DNA from: Amblyornis subalaris
Taxonomy: Eukaryota > Chordata > Aves > Passeriformes > Ptilonorhynchidae
Assembly: GCA_018881555.1 (NCBI GenBank)
Contig: JACAXG010000232.1
Span: 64,042 to 128,041, forward strand
Reading direction: 5' to 3'
DNA: 64,000 bases
The notes beneath the pieces are model-generated. The model was not told the DNA's origin. It saw nothing but the letters and a program-made list of their open reading frames with translations, and made no database searches. Position numbers and translations under genes: made by a program. The first letter of the stretch is position 1. The number at the start of each line of letters is the position of its first letter. This document shows positions 49,301 to 64,000 of the stretch, one piece after another.

Positions 49301-52300
49301 GTGAGACGGGTGGGCTTGGAGTTGGTTCTGGACCAGAATTTACATAACCTGGGTGAATTACAGCCTGGCTGTGTGTTTGTCAAGCCTTTAGAATTAGCAT
49401 GTAGAGTGCTTATGTCATGTGTGTATGCCCTGAGGAGTTCTGCTGCCCCATATCTTGGAGGCAAAGCTCATGCTGAAATTGCAGTTTAGTAATCGTACTG
49501 CTTTAGGTCTGTAAAGTAGCTTGTGAATGATCCCCAATAAAATTTTTGAAGGTTTTCATGAACTTTAGGAAAAGTATAACTACTCTAAACAGATTCCATG
49601 TTTGTATCTTACTACAGCACTTAATTACAGGTTAATATTTCCTGTGTTAAGTCATAACACTGTCCTCATTCAGTTCATTCATATCCTCCCTGAACTCCTC
49701 TGGAGTTGGACACTCCAGACTTTCCTCTTTCTGCCTACAAGCTTTGTGAATTCAGGACTGTTGTCTGACCTGCTAATCAACTTGTCCAGCCTTGTTGGCA
49801 CAGGTGGTTGCTCACCTTTCTGGAAGAATTTGCATTTTNGCTGCCCAGCAGTTGGTAGCTGTGAGTACAGCATGCTTTGGCATAAGCTTGGTGTGAGCTT
49901 AGCTGAGGCTGAGCCCTGCAGCAGCCCTGCACACACATCGCACAGTCCCAGCACTGCACCTCTTCAGGGCTTTTCTTGGTTTTAATGCTGTAGGCTTTTA
50001 GTAAAGAGCAGTTGTTGATCAGAGGAATGACTCAAGGTCTGAAAACGGAGGTGACTTCTGATGCTTTGTGCTCGTGTTCCCTCTCCGTAGGGCGGCTGTG
50101 CCAGTGCCAGTGGCCGTGTGCCGGAGCTGCAGCAGGCCCTGCCCCGGAGTCAGACGCGCTCTATAACGGGTGCCCCGAGGATGCGGGGCGCAGAGAGAGG
50201 CTCGCCCTGTGGAAGCCACTGGTGCTGCTGATACCTCTCCGCCTCGGGCTCACAGAGATCAATGAAGCCTATATTGAAACACTAAAGGTAGGGGATCTGG
50301 AGCTGAATTCCTGCTGGGGTGATGCTTAAGGATCCTGTTGTGAATTAAGTAATTCAAGAAGTAATTGCAAAAGAAAAATGTGTTTAGGGACAGTCCTTGT
50401 CAGGAGGTCAGGATATAGGTTCTTGCAGGCTGGAGTCAGGAAAACTGGGGGGGACTGGGCCTATTTTGGTTGCTTTTTTTCCTTTGAGGATCCTACTTGA
50501 CAGCTTAATCTCAGTCCCTCTTTGTGTTTAGATGGTACCAACCTGCTGAAGTCTTTGTTCAGCACAACTGTACCCTGCTTAGTGGTAACCCNAGTGTTAG
50601 TTAATACAGTGTTGCACACTCCCAGTGGCTCTGATGCTGGAGTTTGNGCTGCAGACTGAGGCTAAGACCTAGCAGGTGGTTGCAGGTTGGAGTATTGAGA
50701 AGCTGCAGAATTGTGCACAAGACAAGCTCTGAGCTTGGGTAAGAGACCACCAGATTCAGATTGATGTGAGGTTACTTCCCTTAACTCAGTAGATTGCGCT
50801 TGGCTGCTCCAGGTGGATAAGGAACTTAAACTATTTCTTGAATGATTGTTCCCTCCTGAGAGCACTGTTGCAACCTGATGACAGCTCAGGGATCTTGCCA
50901 CTGATTGCAGCAGAGCCAGGACTTGACCATACCAAGTCCTGGAGTGGTGCAGCTTCTTCCATTTGGTCCACCTGTCTGTTCCTGTCAGCAGTTAAAAGTG
51001 TTTTTGAGCTGCTTCCATGTTCCTAGAAAGCTCTNTGTTGCAGCCTGATGGGAATTTTCTCCACAAATGGCCAGTTGTGCTGCTGGAGTTCCTGATTTTC
51101 CATGTCCCTGTCCATCTTTCCCACTGCATTTTTGGACGTTTGCCTTTGTTCCCACCTGCTGTCTGTCTGCCAGCTGTGTTTTCTGCGTTGCTTTTCCAGC
51201 ACTGCTTCATGATGCCCCAGTCCCTGGGAGTGATCGGAGGGAAGCCAAACAGTGCTCACTACTTCATTGGCTATGTAGGTGAGTGCCCAGAGGACTGCAA
51301 AGACTGTNCAAGCATCTCCCCCTGGCTAAAAAATGCTTGTGGAGTGGCACAGCTCTCCTGCTTGGCCTGTGGTGCATGCTGCAGGGTTTTCCTTTCCTGC
51401 TGGAAGCGTGGAGGGCTGCTGTGGGCTGAAGCTCCGACCCGAGTGATGTAGGTTTGAACAGTGGCCATAAACTTCCACTCAGTAACACTAAAGCCTGTCT
51501 GTGAAGAGGAGTGCATAGAGGCTGCTTCCTGTGTTCAGAGCTAAACTCTCTCTGCAAGTTGGCTGGATTTAACTGTCCTTTAGATATTCCTCAAACCCTA
51601 CAAACTGTTGTTACTCTCCCCCTTGCCTCTGGTTTTCTCTCTGCTGGAGATCTCAGGTTATTTGTGCTTTAGATTTCTGGGATCTATTTGAGCTTACCCA
51701 GGAAGGGATGAGCAGGAACAGTACCCAAATAGTGCCTGTGCCTCCATCCCAGGGTGTCACAGGGGAGTGGCCACCGTGGTTGTGCTGGCAGCTGTGCCTG
51801 GCTGAGAAGCATTTGGGGAAGTGGCTGAAAGCAAGTTGTCCCTGGAATGTGGATTCCTGTGTGTGGTTATGAGAGCTGGCTCTGCCATCACTCTTGCTCC
51901 TCTTTTCTATTTCACCACTTCTCAGAGACCAGCTTCTGGCATGGTTCTGCCTGTTGATGTGTCCTTGCCTCTCTGCCCAGGTGAGGAGCTCATTTACCTG
52001 GATCCCCACACCACACAGCCGGCGGTGGAGCCCAGTGACAGCGGCTGCCTCCCTGACGAAAGCTTCCACTGCCAGCACCCTCCGTGCAGGATGAGCATTG
52101 CTGAGCTCGACCCCTCCATTGCAGTGGTGTGTTCCTGTTCCTCATCACCCCAGGAGCAGTGTTGGGGTCCGTCTGTTCCACAGGGAGCTGGCAGAAGCAG
52201 TGGTGGTGGGTTGGGTACTCTGCAGTGCTGGGCTCTGGGTTTCGCTGACAGCGGTAAAGCAGCTTCTCATGCAGGAAGTGGTTTGTCCCAGGGAAGTCCC

Positions 52301-55300
52301 CTTTGCATGGCAGTTGAATACCATTCTTCATGGAGCAGTGTCCTTCTCTCGGGTTTAGTTTGGGCTTTGATGCGTGCTTTTTGACGGGCAGATCTGAATC
52401 CATTCCTGAATCCATATAATGATGTGCTGTGGCTTGTTTTCTGTTGAACCTGAGATGCCTGCCCTTTGTTTCCATGAGGGTTGTTCCTCCTGGTTTTCCT
52501 TCTGCAGTAAACCAAATATTGATGATTCCAGCACTTGGATAGCCTGGTCATGACAAGCCTGTGGGGTGTGTTCAGTTTAACAGGGCAGTGTGAGGCATGT
52601 TTTTAAAGCAAGACGGTTGGGTTTAGTAATTGCTCCCAATACTGATCATGTAACTTGGTGTTAATACAGTGCCTTAAGTCTGAAATGATCAATCTAAAAT
52701 ATACAAAGATAAAATCTTCTTTATTTTCAGGGCTTTTTCTGCAACACAGAGGCAGACTTTAACGACTGGTGCCAGCAAATCAAAAAGGTTTGTGTCTATA
52801 GATCTGGTCTATTGGAACAGGCTGCCCAGGGCAGTGGTGGAGTCACCATCCCTGGAAGTGTTCAAAAGGCNTGTGGATGTGGCACTTGGCGACATGGTTT
52901 AGTGGTGATGTTGGCAGCACTGGGGGAATGGTTGGACTCGATCTTGGAGTTCTTTTCCAACTTTAATGAGTCTCTGATTCTCTTATCGCCAGGAAAGGAA
53001 TAGCAGGTATTGTCTTGTTTCCNAACCACTGCACAGAGACCACGTTCTCTACAGCATGATCCCATTTTTAAGCATATTAAAATAGTTTATTAAACTACCA
53101 AAAGGAGCATGTGAGTCAAAAAATTTGAAAAAAAAAAATAATTTTTCCAGCTGCTATTACCCCCTGAAGAGCACCAGCAGTGCAGAGTTGTTGGTTCTCA
53201 TGGCTCTGCCCTGTCTCCACAGCTGTCCCTGGTCAGAGGAGCGCTGCCGATGTTCGAGCTGGTGGAACGCCAGCCCTCACACTTCTCCAACCCCGATGTC
53301 CTGAATCTCACACCAGGTGAGGCCACGCAGGGAGGGAGAGCTGAGGGTGAGCCGGTCCCTTTGGTTTTCTGGAAATCGGGTGGAATTACAGGATGACTTC
53401 TAGTATGTTCCTATTCCACCTGGAGTTTAATCTGGAGCTCTTGGGTCAATTGATGTAGTTCATTGGCTTTCAGCTAGAGGTTTGCAGACCCCACAGTGTC
53501 TCAGGATGACTTTTAGAATATTCTGTGAATGGTGATTGTGACTGAGTGGAAGAAAAAGCAAGCTCACAGGCTGTCATAGCAGTGTGACTGTGGTTTCTAA
53601 AGGGATGCTTGGAGGAACCAAAACTGTCCGTTGAAAAGGCTGAAACCCGAATATGTAGGTAATGAAAATGCTCCAAGACAGGGTTGGTCACACTTAGTTC
53701 CAGCATAAGGCACTCCTTCCTGGCATGTACCACTGCCAGTGCGAAAAAAGACAAGGGCTAGGCACTAATCTTGCCTGTCAGGCTTTGCTTATCACATTAA
53801 TAACATGCACAAACATTGCAGGAAATAAAAAGCCATTGGCAGCTTCTGCCAAGAGCAGTGAGTGTGTGTGGGTGAACCTACCCCATCACCAGGCACTGGG
53901 CAGCCTCCTGGCACCTGCACCCTGCATTTCCTGGTGTTTCTCTACCTCTCCTTCAAAGCCTTCCTTATAGCACTGGCCTATGCTGCTAAGAGTGCTCAAT
54001 TCCCTTAAACTGTCAATTGATTCTTGCCTATCTTAAACTGTCCCTAACTGTTGTCTTTCCTACTCTTAAAAATGTTTTTGTCATGGACTACTTGTCCTTT
54101 TCCCTCTTCCCTGGCTTGTAGAGCCTCTCCTATCTGCCATGGCCNTTCCATTTCTTAGTCCTGTCCCTCACTAGAAGGAGCAATTGAACTTGGAGCCCCT
54201 TCCAGGCCCTAAAGGTGTCCCAAGAGAGCTGGAGAGGGCACACAGTGACAGAACAAGGGTGAATGGCTTCCCACGGACAGAGGGCAGGGCTAGATGGGTT
54301 GTTGGGAAGGAATTCCTCCCTGTGAGGGTGCTGAGGCCCTGGCACAGGCTGNCGAGAGAAGCTGTGGCTGCCCCATCCCTGGAAGTGTCCAGGGTCAGGT
54401 TGGACAGGGCTTGGAGCAACCTGGGATAGTGGAAGGTGTCCCTGCCCATGGCAGAGGGTGGAATGGGATGAGCTTTAAGGTCCCTTCCAACCCAAACCAT
54501 TCTAGGGTTCTGTGACTCTCCAGCCTGAACTAATACAGGTTTCTCCTTTACTTCTGTGCTAAAGCTGCTTCCCCTTTAGGTGTGAGCTCCTTCCTCACCA
54601 TTTAGTTGGAAGGATGGACAGGGGGGATCTGATGCCTTAAGTATTAGCTTTTGGATTTTTCTAATCCTGCACTGTACTAGTGTCTAATTCTGAACTCCGT
54701 ATTATGTGCTAAGTAAGATCTTCNTATTCTGGTTAGACAAAACAATTCCTTCTAGGCCTGGAAAACAAGGTCACTATCCTAGGCCTAAATATAAACAAAA
54801 GTGAATTGGATGGGGGTGAATGGGGGAATATTACTTCATTACCTGGAACTGTAATTGGACAATTAACTTCTGATATGCAAATGTACCAAACCTATATCTG
54901 GGGGGGGAAAACTCGTGATCGGGGTCCATCTTGGTCTAGCCTAGCCTCGGCCAGGCTCTGCACCAGACGTGTACCAGTNGAAGGCCTTCAATAAATTCAT
55001 ACCTTTATCCACTAACTTTGTTTAGTCTCTGTTTCAGGTACTCCCAGTTTTAGGCATCAGATCAACTACATTACCTTTCCTCAGCAAGTGGATTGTACTA
55101 GTTGCTTTTGGGAGAGTGCATGTTATGTAACTACATTCCCTACCAAAGGCAACTATAGCAGAAACGATTCTCTAATACATAGGGGTAAATGTATCTCTTA
55201 ATTGAGACAGAAATCGTAATGGGCNTTAGTCCAGACATGGACAAGTTCTCCTATTTTGAGCCTCTTGAGGCAGAACAGGCTGGGGCACAGGAAGGTTGTA

Positions 55301-55616
55301 CAAAACAGTGGCAGCAGAAATGTGTTTGGATGTGTGAAAGATGACGCACTTTTGTGCTCCATGTAATTCTCTCCAGTGCATTTTCCATGCCACTGACGTG
55401 TTCTTATCCCTCCTCAGCGCCATCATTCAGGTTTGTCACTGAGTGGAACTTGTAGGCACTCAAATTGTGATGCTTTGCAGCTGCTGGTCTCACTGACAGT
55501 CACAGCATCCCACTGAGGTGGTGCTTTCTTTTTCTCTTCCAGACTCCTCTGATGCCGACAGATTGGAAAGGTTCTTTGACTCGGAAGACGAAGACTTTGA
55601 AATCCTGTCCCTTTGA
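37303..55616 (+). CDS. ATG4B: ATG4B cysteine protease of autophagy
   Basis: Known role: cytosolic C54-family protease that trims LC3/GABARAP precursors to expose the C-terminal glycine and later removes them from phosphatidylethanolamine. Joined exons give 393 aa, equal to human. The catalytic cysteine is C73 in [10 protein letters not shown] (human 74; one residue is missing near RFEYEDF), with D278 and H280 in LDPHTTQ. Other conserved blocks are [50 protein letters not shown] and [16 protein letters not shown]. The C-terminal LC3-interacting motif FEIL is at 388-391. The segment around residues 180-208 (Ala/Cys/Pro-rich) is the least conserved. The start codon has a strong Kozak context (GCCGCCATGG), and only ten coding bases lie in exon 1. 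Confidence 0.98.
37313..42593. other. ATG4B: ATG4B intron 1
   Basis: 5.3 kb. The first 400 bp are still CpG island. It contains a CR1 fragment at 39310-39735. Nothing else recognised. Confidence 0.6.
39310..39735 (+). mobile_element. CR1 LINE 3' fragment (about 425 bp)
   Basis: GAGGAAAGGCTGGGAGAGCT, GACTTTGGACAAGGGCCTGG, CCCTGTGAGGGTGGTGAGGC, CTGTGGCTGCCCCATCCCTG and TCCTTTCCAACCCAAACCAG. It has the same structure as 54175-54515 and 57530-57835. Confidence 0.95.
43210..45213. other. ATG4B: ATG4B intron 3
   Basis: 2.0 kb of AT-rich sequence; no gene or repeat recognised. Confidence 0.5.
46862..47083 (+). mobile_element. CR1 LINE 3' fragment
   Basis: TCCCTGTGAGGGTGGTGAGG, CCATCCCTGGAAGTGTTCAA and TTTAAGGTCCCTTCCAACAC. 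It starts 87 bp after ATG4B exon 7. Confidence 0.95.
47094..47143. repeat. perfect 25-bp tandem duplication
   Basis: Two identical adjacent units beginning AAGGTGAGAATTGCTG and ending TTCTAGGGC, right after a CR1 tail. Confidence 0.9.
50288..51199. other. ATG4B: ATG4B intron 8
   Basis: 0.9 kb; nothing recognised. Confidence 0.5.
52805..52985 (+). mobile_element. CR1 LINE 3' fragment 17 bp after ATG4B exon 11
   Basis: TTGGAACAGGCTGCCCAGGG, ATGTGGCACTTGGCGACATG and GGTTGGACTCGATCTTGGAG. The insertion begins almost at the exon 11 donor (exon ends 52787). Confidence 0.92.
54175..54515 (+). mobile_element. CR1 LINE 3' fragment in ATG4B intron 12
   Basis: AGCCCCTTCCAGGCCCTAAA, GAGCTGGAGAGGGCACACAG, CTGTGGCTGCCCCATCCCTG and GGTCCCTTCCAACCCAAACC in order, ending in GGTTCTGTGACTCT. 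Confidence 0.95.
54630..55059 (+). mobile_element. solo LTR of an endogenous retrovirus
   Basis: 430 bp bounded by a perfect 7-bp inverted repeat (TGATGCC at the left end, GGCATCA at the right) with TG...CA termini, and flanked on both sides by GATC, which would be a 4-bp target duplication. An AATAAA signal at 54990-54995 about 65 bp before the end fits the R/U5 part of an LTR. No internal retroviral genes are attached, so it is the remnant of recombination between two LTRs. It resembles ERVL-type LTRs common in songbirds (from memory). It lies in ATG4B intron 12, sense orientation. Confidence 0.9.
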
Positions 55617-57290
55617 AAACAAATAGGAAACTGACTGCAAATTTGTGTATGTGTGGGGAGAAGGGGGGAGGGAAGCTCCTTCGAGAGCCTGGGGCTACCG
55701 GTTTTCATAGGCGCTTGCTGCCATCCCCGCCTCCTGTCCATCCTGGCATTCCGTGCAGCCTCGGAGCGGAGCACGCTGTGTCTGCCGTGGGATGAAGAAC
55801 CGAGTGGGTGTTACAGGCGTCCTGGCTGCAGTTGGAATTTCTCAGCAGCAAACAGTTGCTGGAAGTGGATGCAGTGGTGCTTAGGAGTTCAAAGCCTATC
55901 TGTTGCATCAGCAGGTCAGCTGGGCCTTCCGGGGGAGGCACGGAAATCGTTAGAGCGCTGAATCCTTCCGTGGGGACTCCCCTCTGAAGCTTAAGTAGAG
56001 CTCACCCATCATTTAGCAGGAGAAACGTCCAGTTAATGCCTTTAGCAGCTTCCCTTCTCACTGGCCAACCTGGACTGCAGCTCCCAACGCCAAGGAACAG
56101 CAGCCACGTCCCACAGACAGCTGTGAAGCCTCCGGAGTGCAGGTCCCTACGGTACAACTCCTGTTCATGCTCTGCAGGACACTCAGCGCTACCTCTCCTG
56201 TTCAAACCCTATGGAAAGGGAATTGAGGGAACTTCTAAGTGACTGGGAATTCAATAAATGAAGTGTGGAGCAGTGCTGTGCTGCTGGGGAGGAGCATCTC
56301 AATCCCAGTTTAAATAATAGAAGGAAGAATAGAAAACGTGTGTGTTGCTCAGTGAGTCATTCCATGTGCTTCTGCAGTGGAATAATCTCTACAGCAAGTA
56401 CCTTCAGGAAGGCTGCTTTGAGCAGAGAACTGAATTCCACAGCCCTGGAAAAAAGAGTCCAGAGCTGGGAGAGGTGAAACAGGGCAGGAGAGATCTGCCA
56501 GGCGTGTGCCAGGCTTCTGCCTGGGCCCTACTGTGCTGGCATGGCAACTAGGGAGTTACCTTTCCTGCCAAAAACCTGAGCTGTAAAACTTCTCGAGGTG
56601 CCCTAGGTGGGTTTCTCCAGCTATTCCTCTCAGACGTTCCCTTTCCAAAGCAGAAGAGGTGTGTGAAGGTCAAGTAGGTTTCTGAGCTGTCGGTACCTTG
56701 CCTCTGCCAGCTCCCCTCCCTGCGGAGTGTGCACAGAGGTGCTGTAAGAGCTAACCTGGAGAAACCCCTTTCAGGTAACCATCCCAAGAAGGGCAGAATA
56801 CCTTGAGAAGGTCCAATTATACTGGAAATTTTAGCTACTTTAGGGTGGTAGCTCTGCCTGGGGCCCTTCTCCACACAGAGAAAGGTTAACGATGGAGGAG
56901 AGCTGTCTCCATGCACACTGCAAGGGAAGTTGCTGCCATAGTTTCCTTGGGGCATGCTGCACACTGCAACCCTGTTTACAAGGCTTTGGTTTGTGCATCC
57001 AGGTTTGGAACCTGTCAGATGATGGTGGTGTGCCCAAGGGTGGTGCCACTGGGCTAGACCTGTTTCCCCCGTGACTGACCTACTGATGCTCTGACTGTCC
57101 TTGTGATATCCGAAAGCAGAGGTTTGAACTGGAAACCACAATGCTTGTCACTAAATTATTATTTGCTGCTTTCTGCCTGCTTCTCCTCTTCTCTCTTGTA
57201 GTCAGGGGAAGAGGCAGCAGAGGAAGTGGGGCTGTGCTCCATTCATCTGCTTTCAATTTCTATCTGAATAAACAGATCTAAAATCTTTGC
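55617..57290 (+). terminator. ATG4B: ATG4B 3' UTR with two candidate poly(A) signals
   Basis: AATAAA at 56253-56258 (0.64 kb after the stop) and at 57267-57272 (1.65 kb after). Either could end the transcript. The region has no coding signal. Confidence 0.6.
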
Positions 57291-57529
57291 CTGTCCTAAT
57301 GTCCTTGCACAACTTGAAGGAGGTGGGGGGTAGTATCCAGTGACCCCCCACTGTGGTTGGGAATGCTGTAGCCTGTTTCAATAGCCATTTTTCCTGTTTT
57401 GCCATGCAGCAGCGGGACAGAGAGCTTGAATTGGAAGGCTGTGCCCTCTGTTGGCATTGGCAGGTCCTTTCTGTCAAGAGCTCATCACTCAGAACACATC
57501 TCCCTCTTGATTTGTACACCAGAAGAGTC

Positions 57530-57835
57530 CAGGCCCTAGAGAGGCTCCAAGAGAGCTGGAGAAGGACTTTGGACAAGGGCCTAGATGGACAGGACAAGGG
57601 GGGAATGGCTTCCCACTGCCAGGGCAGGGTTAGATGGGATAGTGGGAAGGAATTCCTCCCTGTGAGGGTGCTGAGACCCTGGCACAGAGAAGCTGTGGCT
57701 GCCCCATCCCTGAAAGTGTCCAAGGCCAGGATCGATGGGGCCTGGAGCAAGCTGATCAAGTGGAAGGTGTCCCTCCCCATGGAAAAAGATGATTCTTAAG
57801 GTTCCTTTCCAAGCCAAATCATTCTGTGATTCTAC
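57530..57835 (+). mobile_element. CR1 LINE 3' fragment between ATG4B and DTYMK
   Basis: GAGCTGGAGAAGGACTTTGG, CCTCCCTGTGAGGGTGCTGA and GTCCCTCCCCATGG then TTCTGTGATTCTACT, in CR1 order. The remaining intergenic sequence to 58716 shows nothing I recognise. Confidence 0.92.
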
Positions 57836-58716
57836 TGTTTATTTCCCGTTCATGGTCTTATGGTTAAGGATAGCTCAGCCAGACAAAGTTTAACCTGAGT
57901 GTTAACACAACCCAAATAATAGAGCTAAGCTCAGCTGTCTTAGATCTTTAACAGGTATTTCTGGCTTTTCAGTGTGTTGTCTTGTTCCAGTGTTACTGTC
58001 AGGGCCTGATGCAGCATTGCAGGGGCTCACCTCCCTCACCTGGCGCGCTTGGCTGCCAGGTGCTGGGCAGCTGTGGAGGGAAGGCAGCAGCTTTTTCCAT
58101 TGTAGCTGATGCTTGTATTAGCAATTTAGTTTTAAACATTTACCTTCCTCTCCCTGCTCATGAATCAGTTCAATCTGCCTCTCTCCCAGTTAGAGATTTA
58201 GTCTCTGGACAGCAGTGCAGTCCACCCTGCTGGAAGGTGAGTTAAACATCCAGCANACAGACTCGAGCTCTCCTGGCCATGCCCATCTCTCAGTACCCCA
58301 TGCAAACGATTAACATTCCAGTTTGTTATAGTTTGTTGGTCCTTACTGGTGATTTAGGTGATTCATAGCTGGTCTGGTTTCAAATTGCACTGGGGTGTGT
58401 GCAGGAGCCACAGGTGACTATTCCTCTCATCTTGGCCACAGTCTACAANAATTCATGTGCCATTTGCCCTCCAAACTGGTCTTGCTATGAGCTAATCCAT
58501 CTGTTTCAGGCTCTTAACCTGCTCACAGCTGTCCAGCACTGCACAGCTGGGGAGCAGGCTTGAATTCACCTCTCCCTTCATTCCACAGCTCTAGCAAACA
58601 GCTTTCCTTGGATTTAGTGCCTGAACTGCAGCCCTGTCACCTCCCATATATCCTTTTGGAAGATAAATGATCATACTGAAAAAAAAATGTCCTGTGCCAA
58701 ATGCTTAAATTAATAA

Positions 58717-59135
58717 TTTATTAGCAAGTCCTCTACAAACTGATTTGAACATGGGGGGATGCATTTACTGGAGAGGAAGAATAATCAGAGACATGGCAAT
58801 TCCCCAAAAATGGGAACTGTCTGTGTCCAGGGCTCCACACCCACATCTGCACTCCAGGACTGGAGCTGGAACAAGAGCTCCTGCTTGGGATAGGGAAGTT
58901 TTTACAAGGAATTTGATATATGTTCATGGCATATTCATTTCAAAAATGCAGAAGAGACTATGCAGGATGGAGGGGAGGAGCAGATAAAATAACAAGGACA
59001 TCAGCAGCATGTTGGACCCAAAAGAATACACAGGATCTAAGCTGTAGCTGCTAGGATGTCACGGAGTCATCCAAGTGAGGAAGATCCAACAGGTGACCTT
59101 TCCCTTATGCTTTTAGACCTGACCTGTATGAAGTT
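58717..59135 (-). terminator. DTYMK: DTYMK 3' UTR and poly(A) signal
   Basis: AATAAA on the minus strand at 58717-58722, about 415 bp beyond the stop codon at 59136-59138. Confidence 0.65.
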
Positions 59136-63748
<4,613 letters not shown>

Positions 63749-63945
63749 CGCCCCGCGCGCGCCTGGCCGGCCCCGCCCCTTCCGCCCGCGCCCGCCAATC
63801 ACCGCCCGCAACGCCCCTCGTGAATATGCAGCAGGAGAGGCCCCNGTGGCCAATGGGCGGCGCGCGGGCCGTGAATACGGGATGAGGCCGCGGGCCTTGT
63901 CATGCGGGCCCGGCGGGCGGCGGGGAGCGGCGCGCGGGCCGCAAG
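63749..63945. promoter_or_regulatory. bidirectional DTYMK/ING5 promoter
   Basis: Only 197 bp separate the two start codons, so both 5' UTRs must be short or overlap. CpG-island sequence with CCAAT boxes at 63795-63799 and 63850-63854 (NF-Y type), no TATA box, and two similar words GTGAATATG and GTGAATACG at about 63820 and 63870. Confidence 0.85.
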
Positions 63946-63982
63946 ATGGCGACCGCCATGTACCTGGAGCACTACCTGGACA
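63946..63982 (+). CDS. ING5: ING5, first coding exon (rest off the window)
   Basis: The exon encodes MATAMYLEHYLD plus one base, then the donor GTGAGC at 63983. This equals the start of ING5, the inhibitor-of-growth protein that reads H3K4me3 through a C-terminal PHD finger and works in the HBO1 and MOZ/MORF acetyltransferase complexes; neither the ING domain nor the PHD finger is in view. Context (next to DTYMK as in human) supports the call. The start codon lies inside a CAAGATGGCG YY1-like word. Confidence 0.93.
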
Positions 63983-64000
63983 GTGAGCGCGGGGCGGGGG

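Larger units (their letters stand above)
46775..50090. other. ATG4B: ATG4B intron 7
   Basis: 3.3 kb with one CR1 fragment (46862-47083) and a 25-bp tandem duplication (47094-47143). Otherwise nothing recognised. Confidence 0.6.
37303..55616 (+). other. ATG4B: ATG4B coding exon map
   Basis: Exons: 37303-37312, 42594-42692, 43138-43209, 45214-45312, 45757-45858, 46275-46347, 46695-46774, 50091-50287, 51200-51278, 51981-52126, 52731-52787, 53223-53316, 55543-55616; total 1182 nt. All junctions are GT-AG and in phase. An N sits at the -4 position of the exon 3 acceptor (43134) without affecting the AG. Confidence 0.95.

Noticed and set aside
54806..54994. Short open frame within the solo LTR
   Set aside because: LTR sequence is non-coding; no retroviral protein motif is present.

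Overview
The window reads as nuclear DNA from a bird. It has vertebrate split genes with GT-AG splicing, many 3' fragments of CR1 LINEs (the dominant avian retrotransposon), compact introns in the first gene, and an endogenous-retrovirus-type solo LTR of a kind I associate with songbird genomes (from memory). Isolated single Ns occur throughout and there is one 220-base gap. Everything here is read by eye; orthology rests on recognising conserved protein segments and on splice phases that join without a break.

Layout: TRPM2 (minus, first 16 coding exons, 33-8404, continuing off the left edge); a CpG-rich probable TRPM2 promoter (9735-10330); a repeat-bearing intergenic stretch; a RING-finger gene interrupted by the gap (minus, about 14036-14443); THAP4 (minus, 6 coding exons, 15652-36496); a bidirectional CpG-island promoter; ATG4B (plus, 13 coding exons, 37303-55616); a convergent intergenic region with a solo LTR in the last ATG4B intron and CR1 pieces; DTYMK (minus, 5 coding exons, 59136-63748); a second, very short bidirectional promoter; and the first coding exon of ING5 (plus, 63946-63982). 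THAP4-ATG4B-DTYMK-ING5 is the order known from human 2q37.3. TRPM2 lies on chromosome 21 in human, so its adjacency to THAP4 is a linkage difference.

Joining exons at the sites I chose gives uninterrupted frames: TRPM2 2559 nt (853 codons, incomplete), THAP4 575 aa, ATG4B 393 aa, DTYMK 212 aa. The last three match or nearly match human lengths (577, 393, 212), which supports the exon maps. The genes are functionally unrelated (ion channel, nitrobindin/THAP zinc finger, autophagy protease, dTMP kinase, chromatin reader) but form two head-to-head pairs, THAP4/ATG4B and DTYMK/ING5, each sharing a CpG-island promoter.

Nothing looks like a wholly new gene system. The most unusual signals are regulatory or structural: a repeated composite motif (CCGTACGG palindrome plus a YY1-like ATGGCGG core) in the THAP4/ATG4B promoter; a GGGGCC-type run and a CGG run in the THAP4 leader; an unclassified 135-bp homology shared by two TRPM2 introns; a probable GC-AG intron in TRPM2; and a twin peptide motif inside THAP4.
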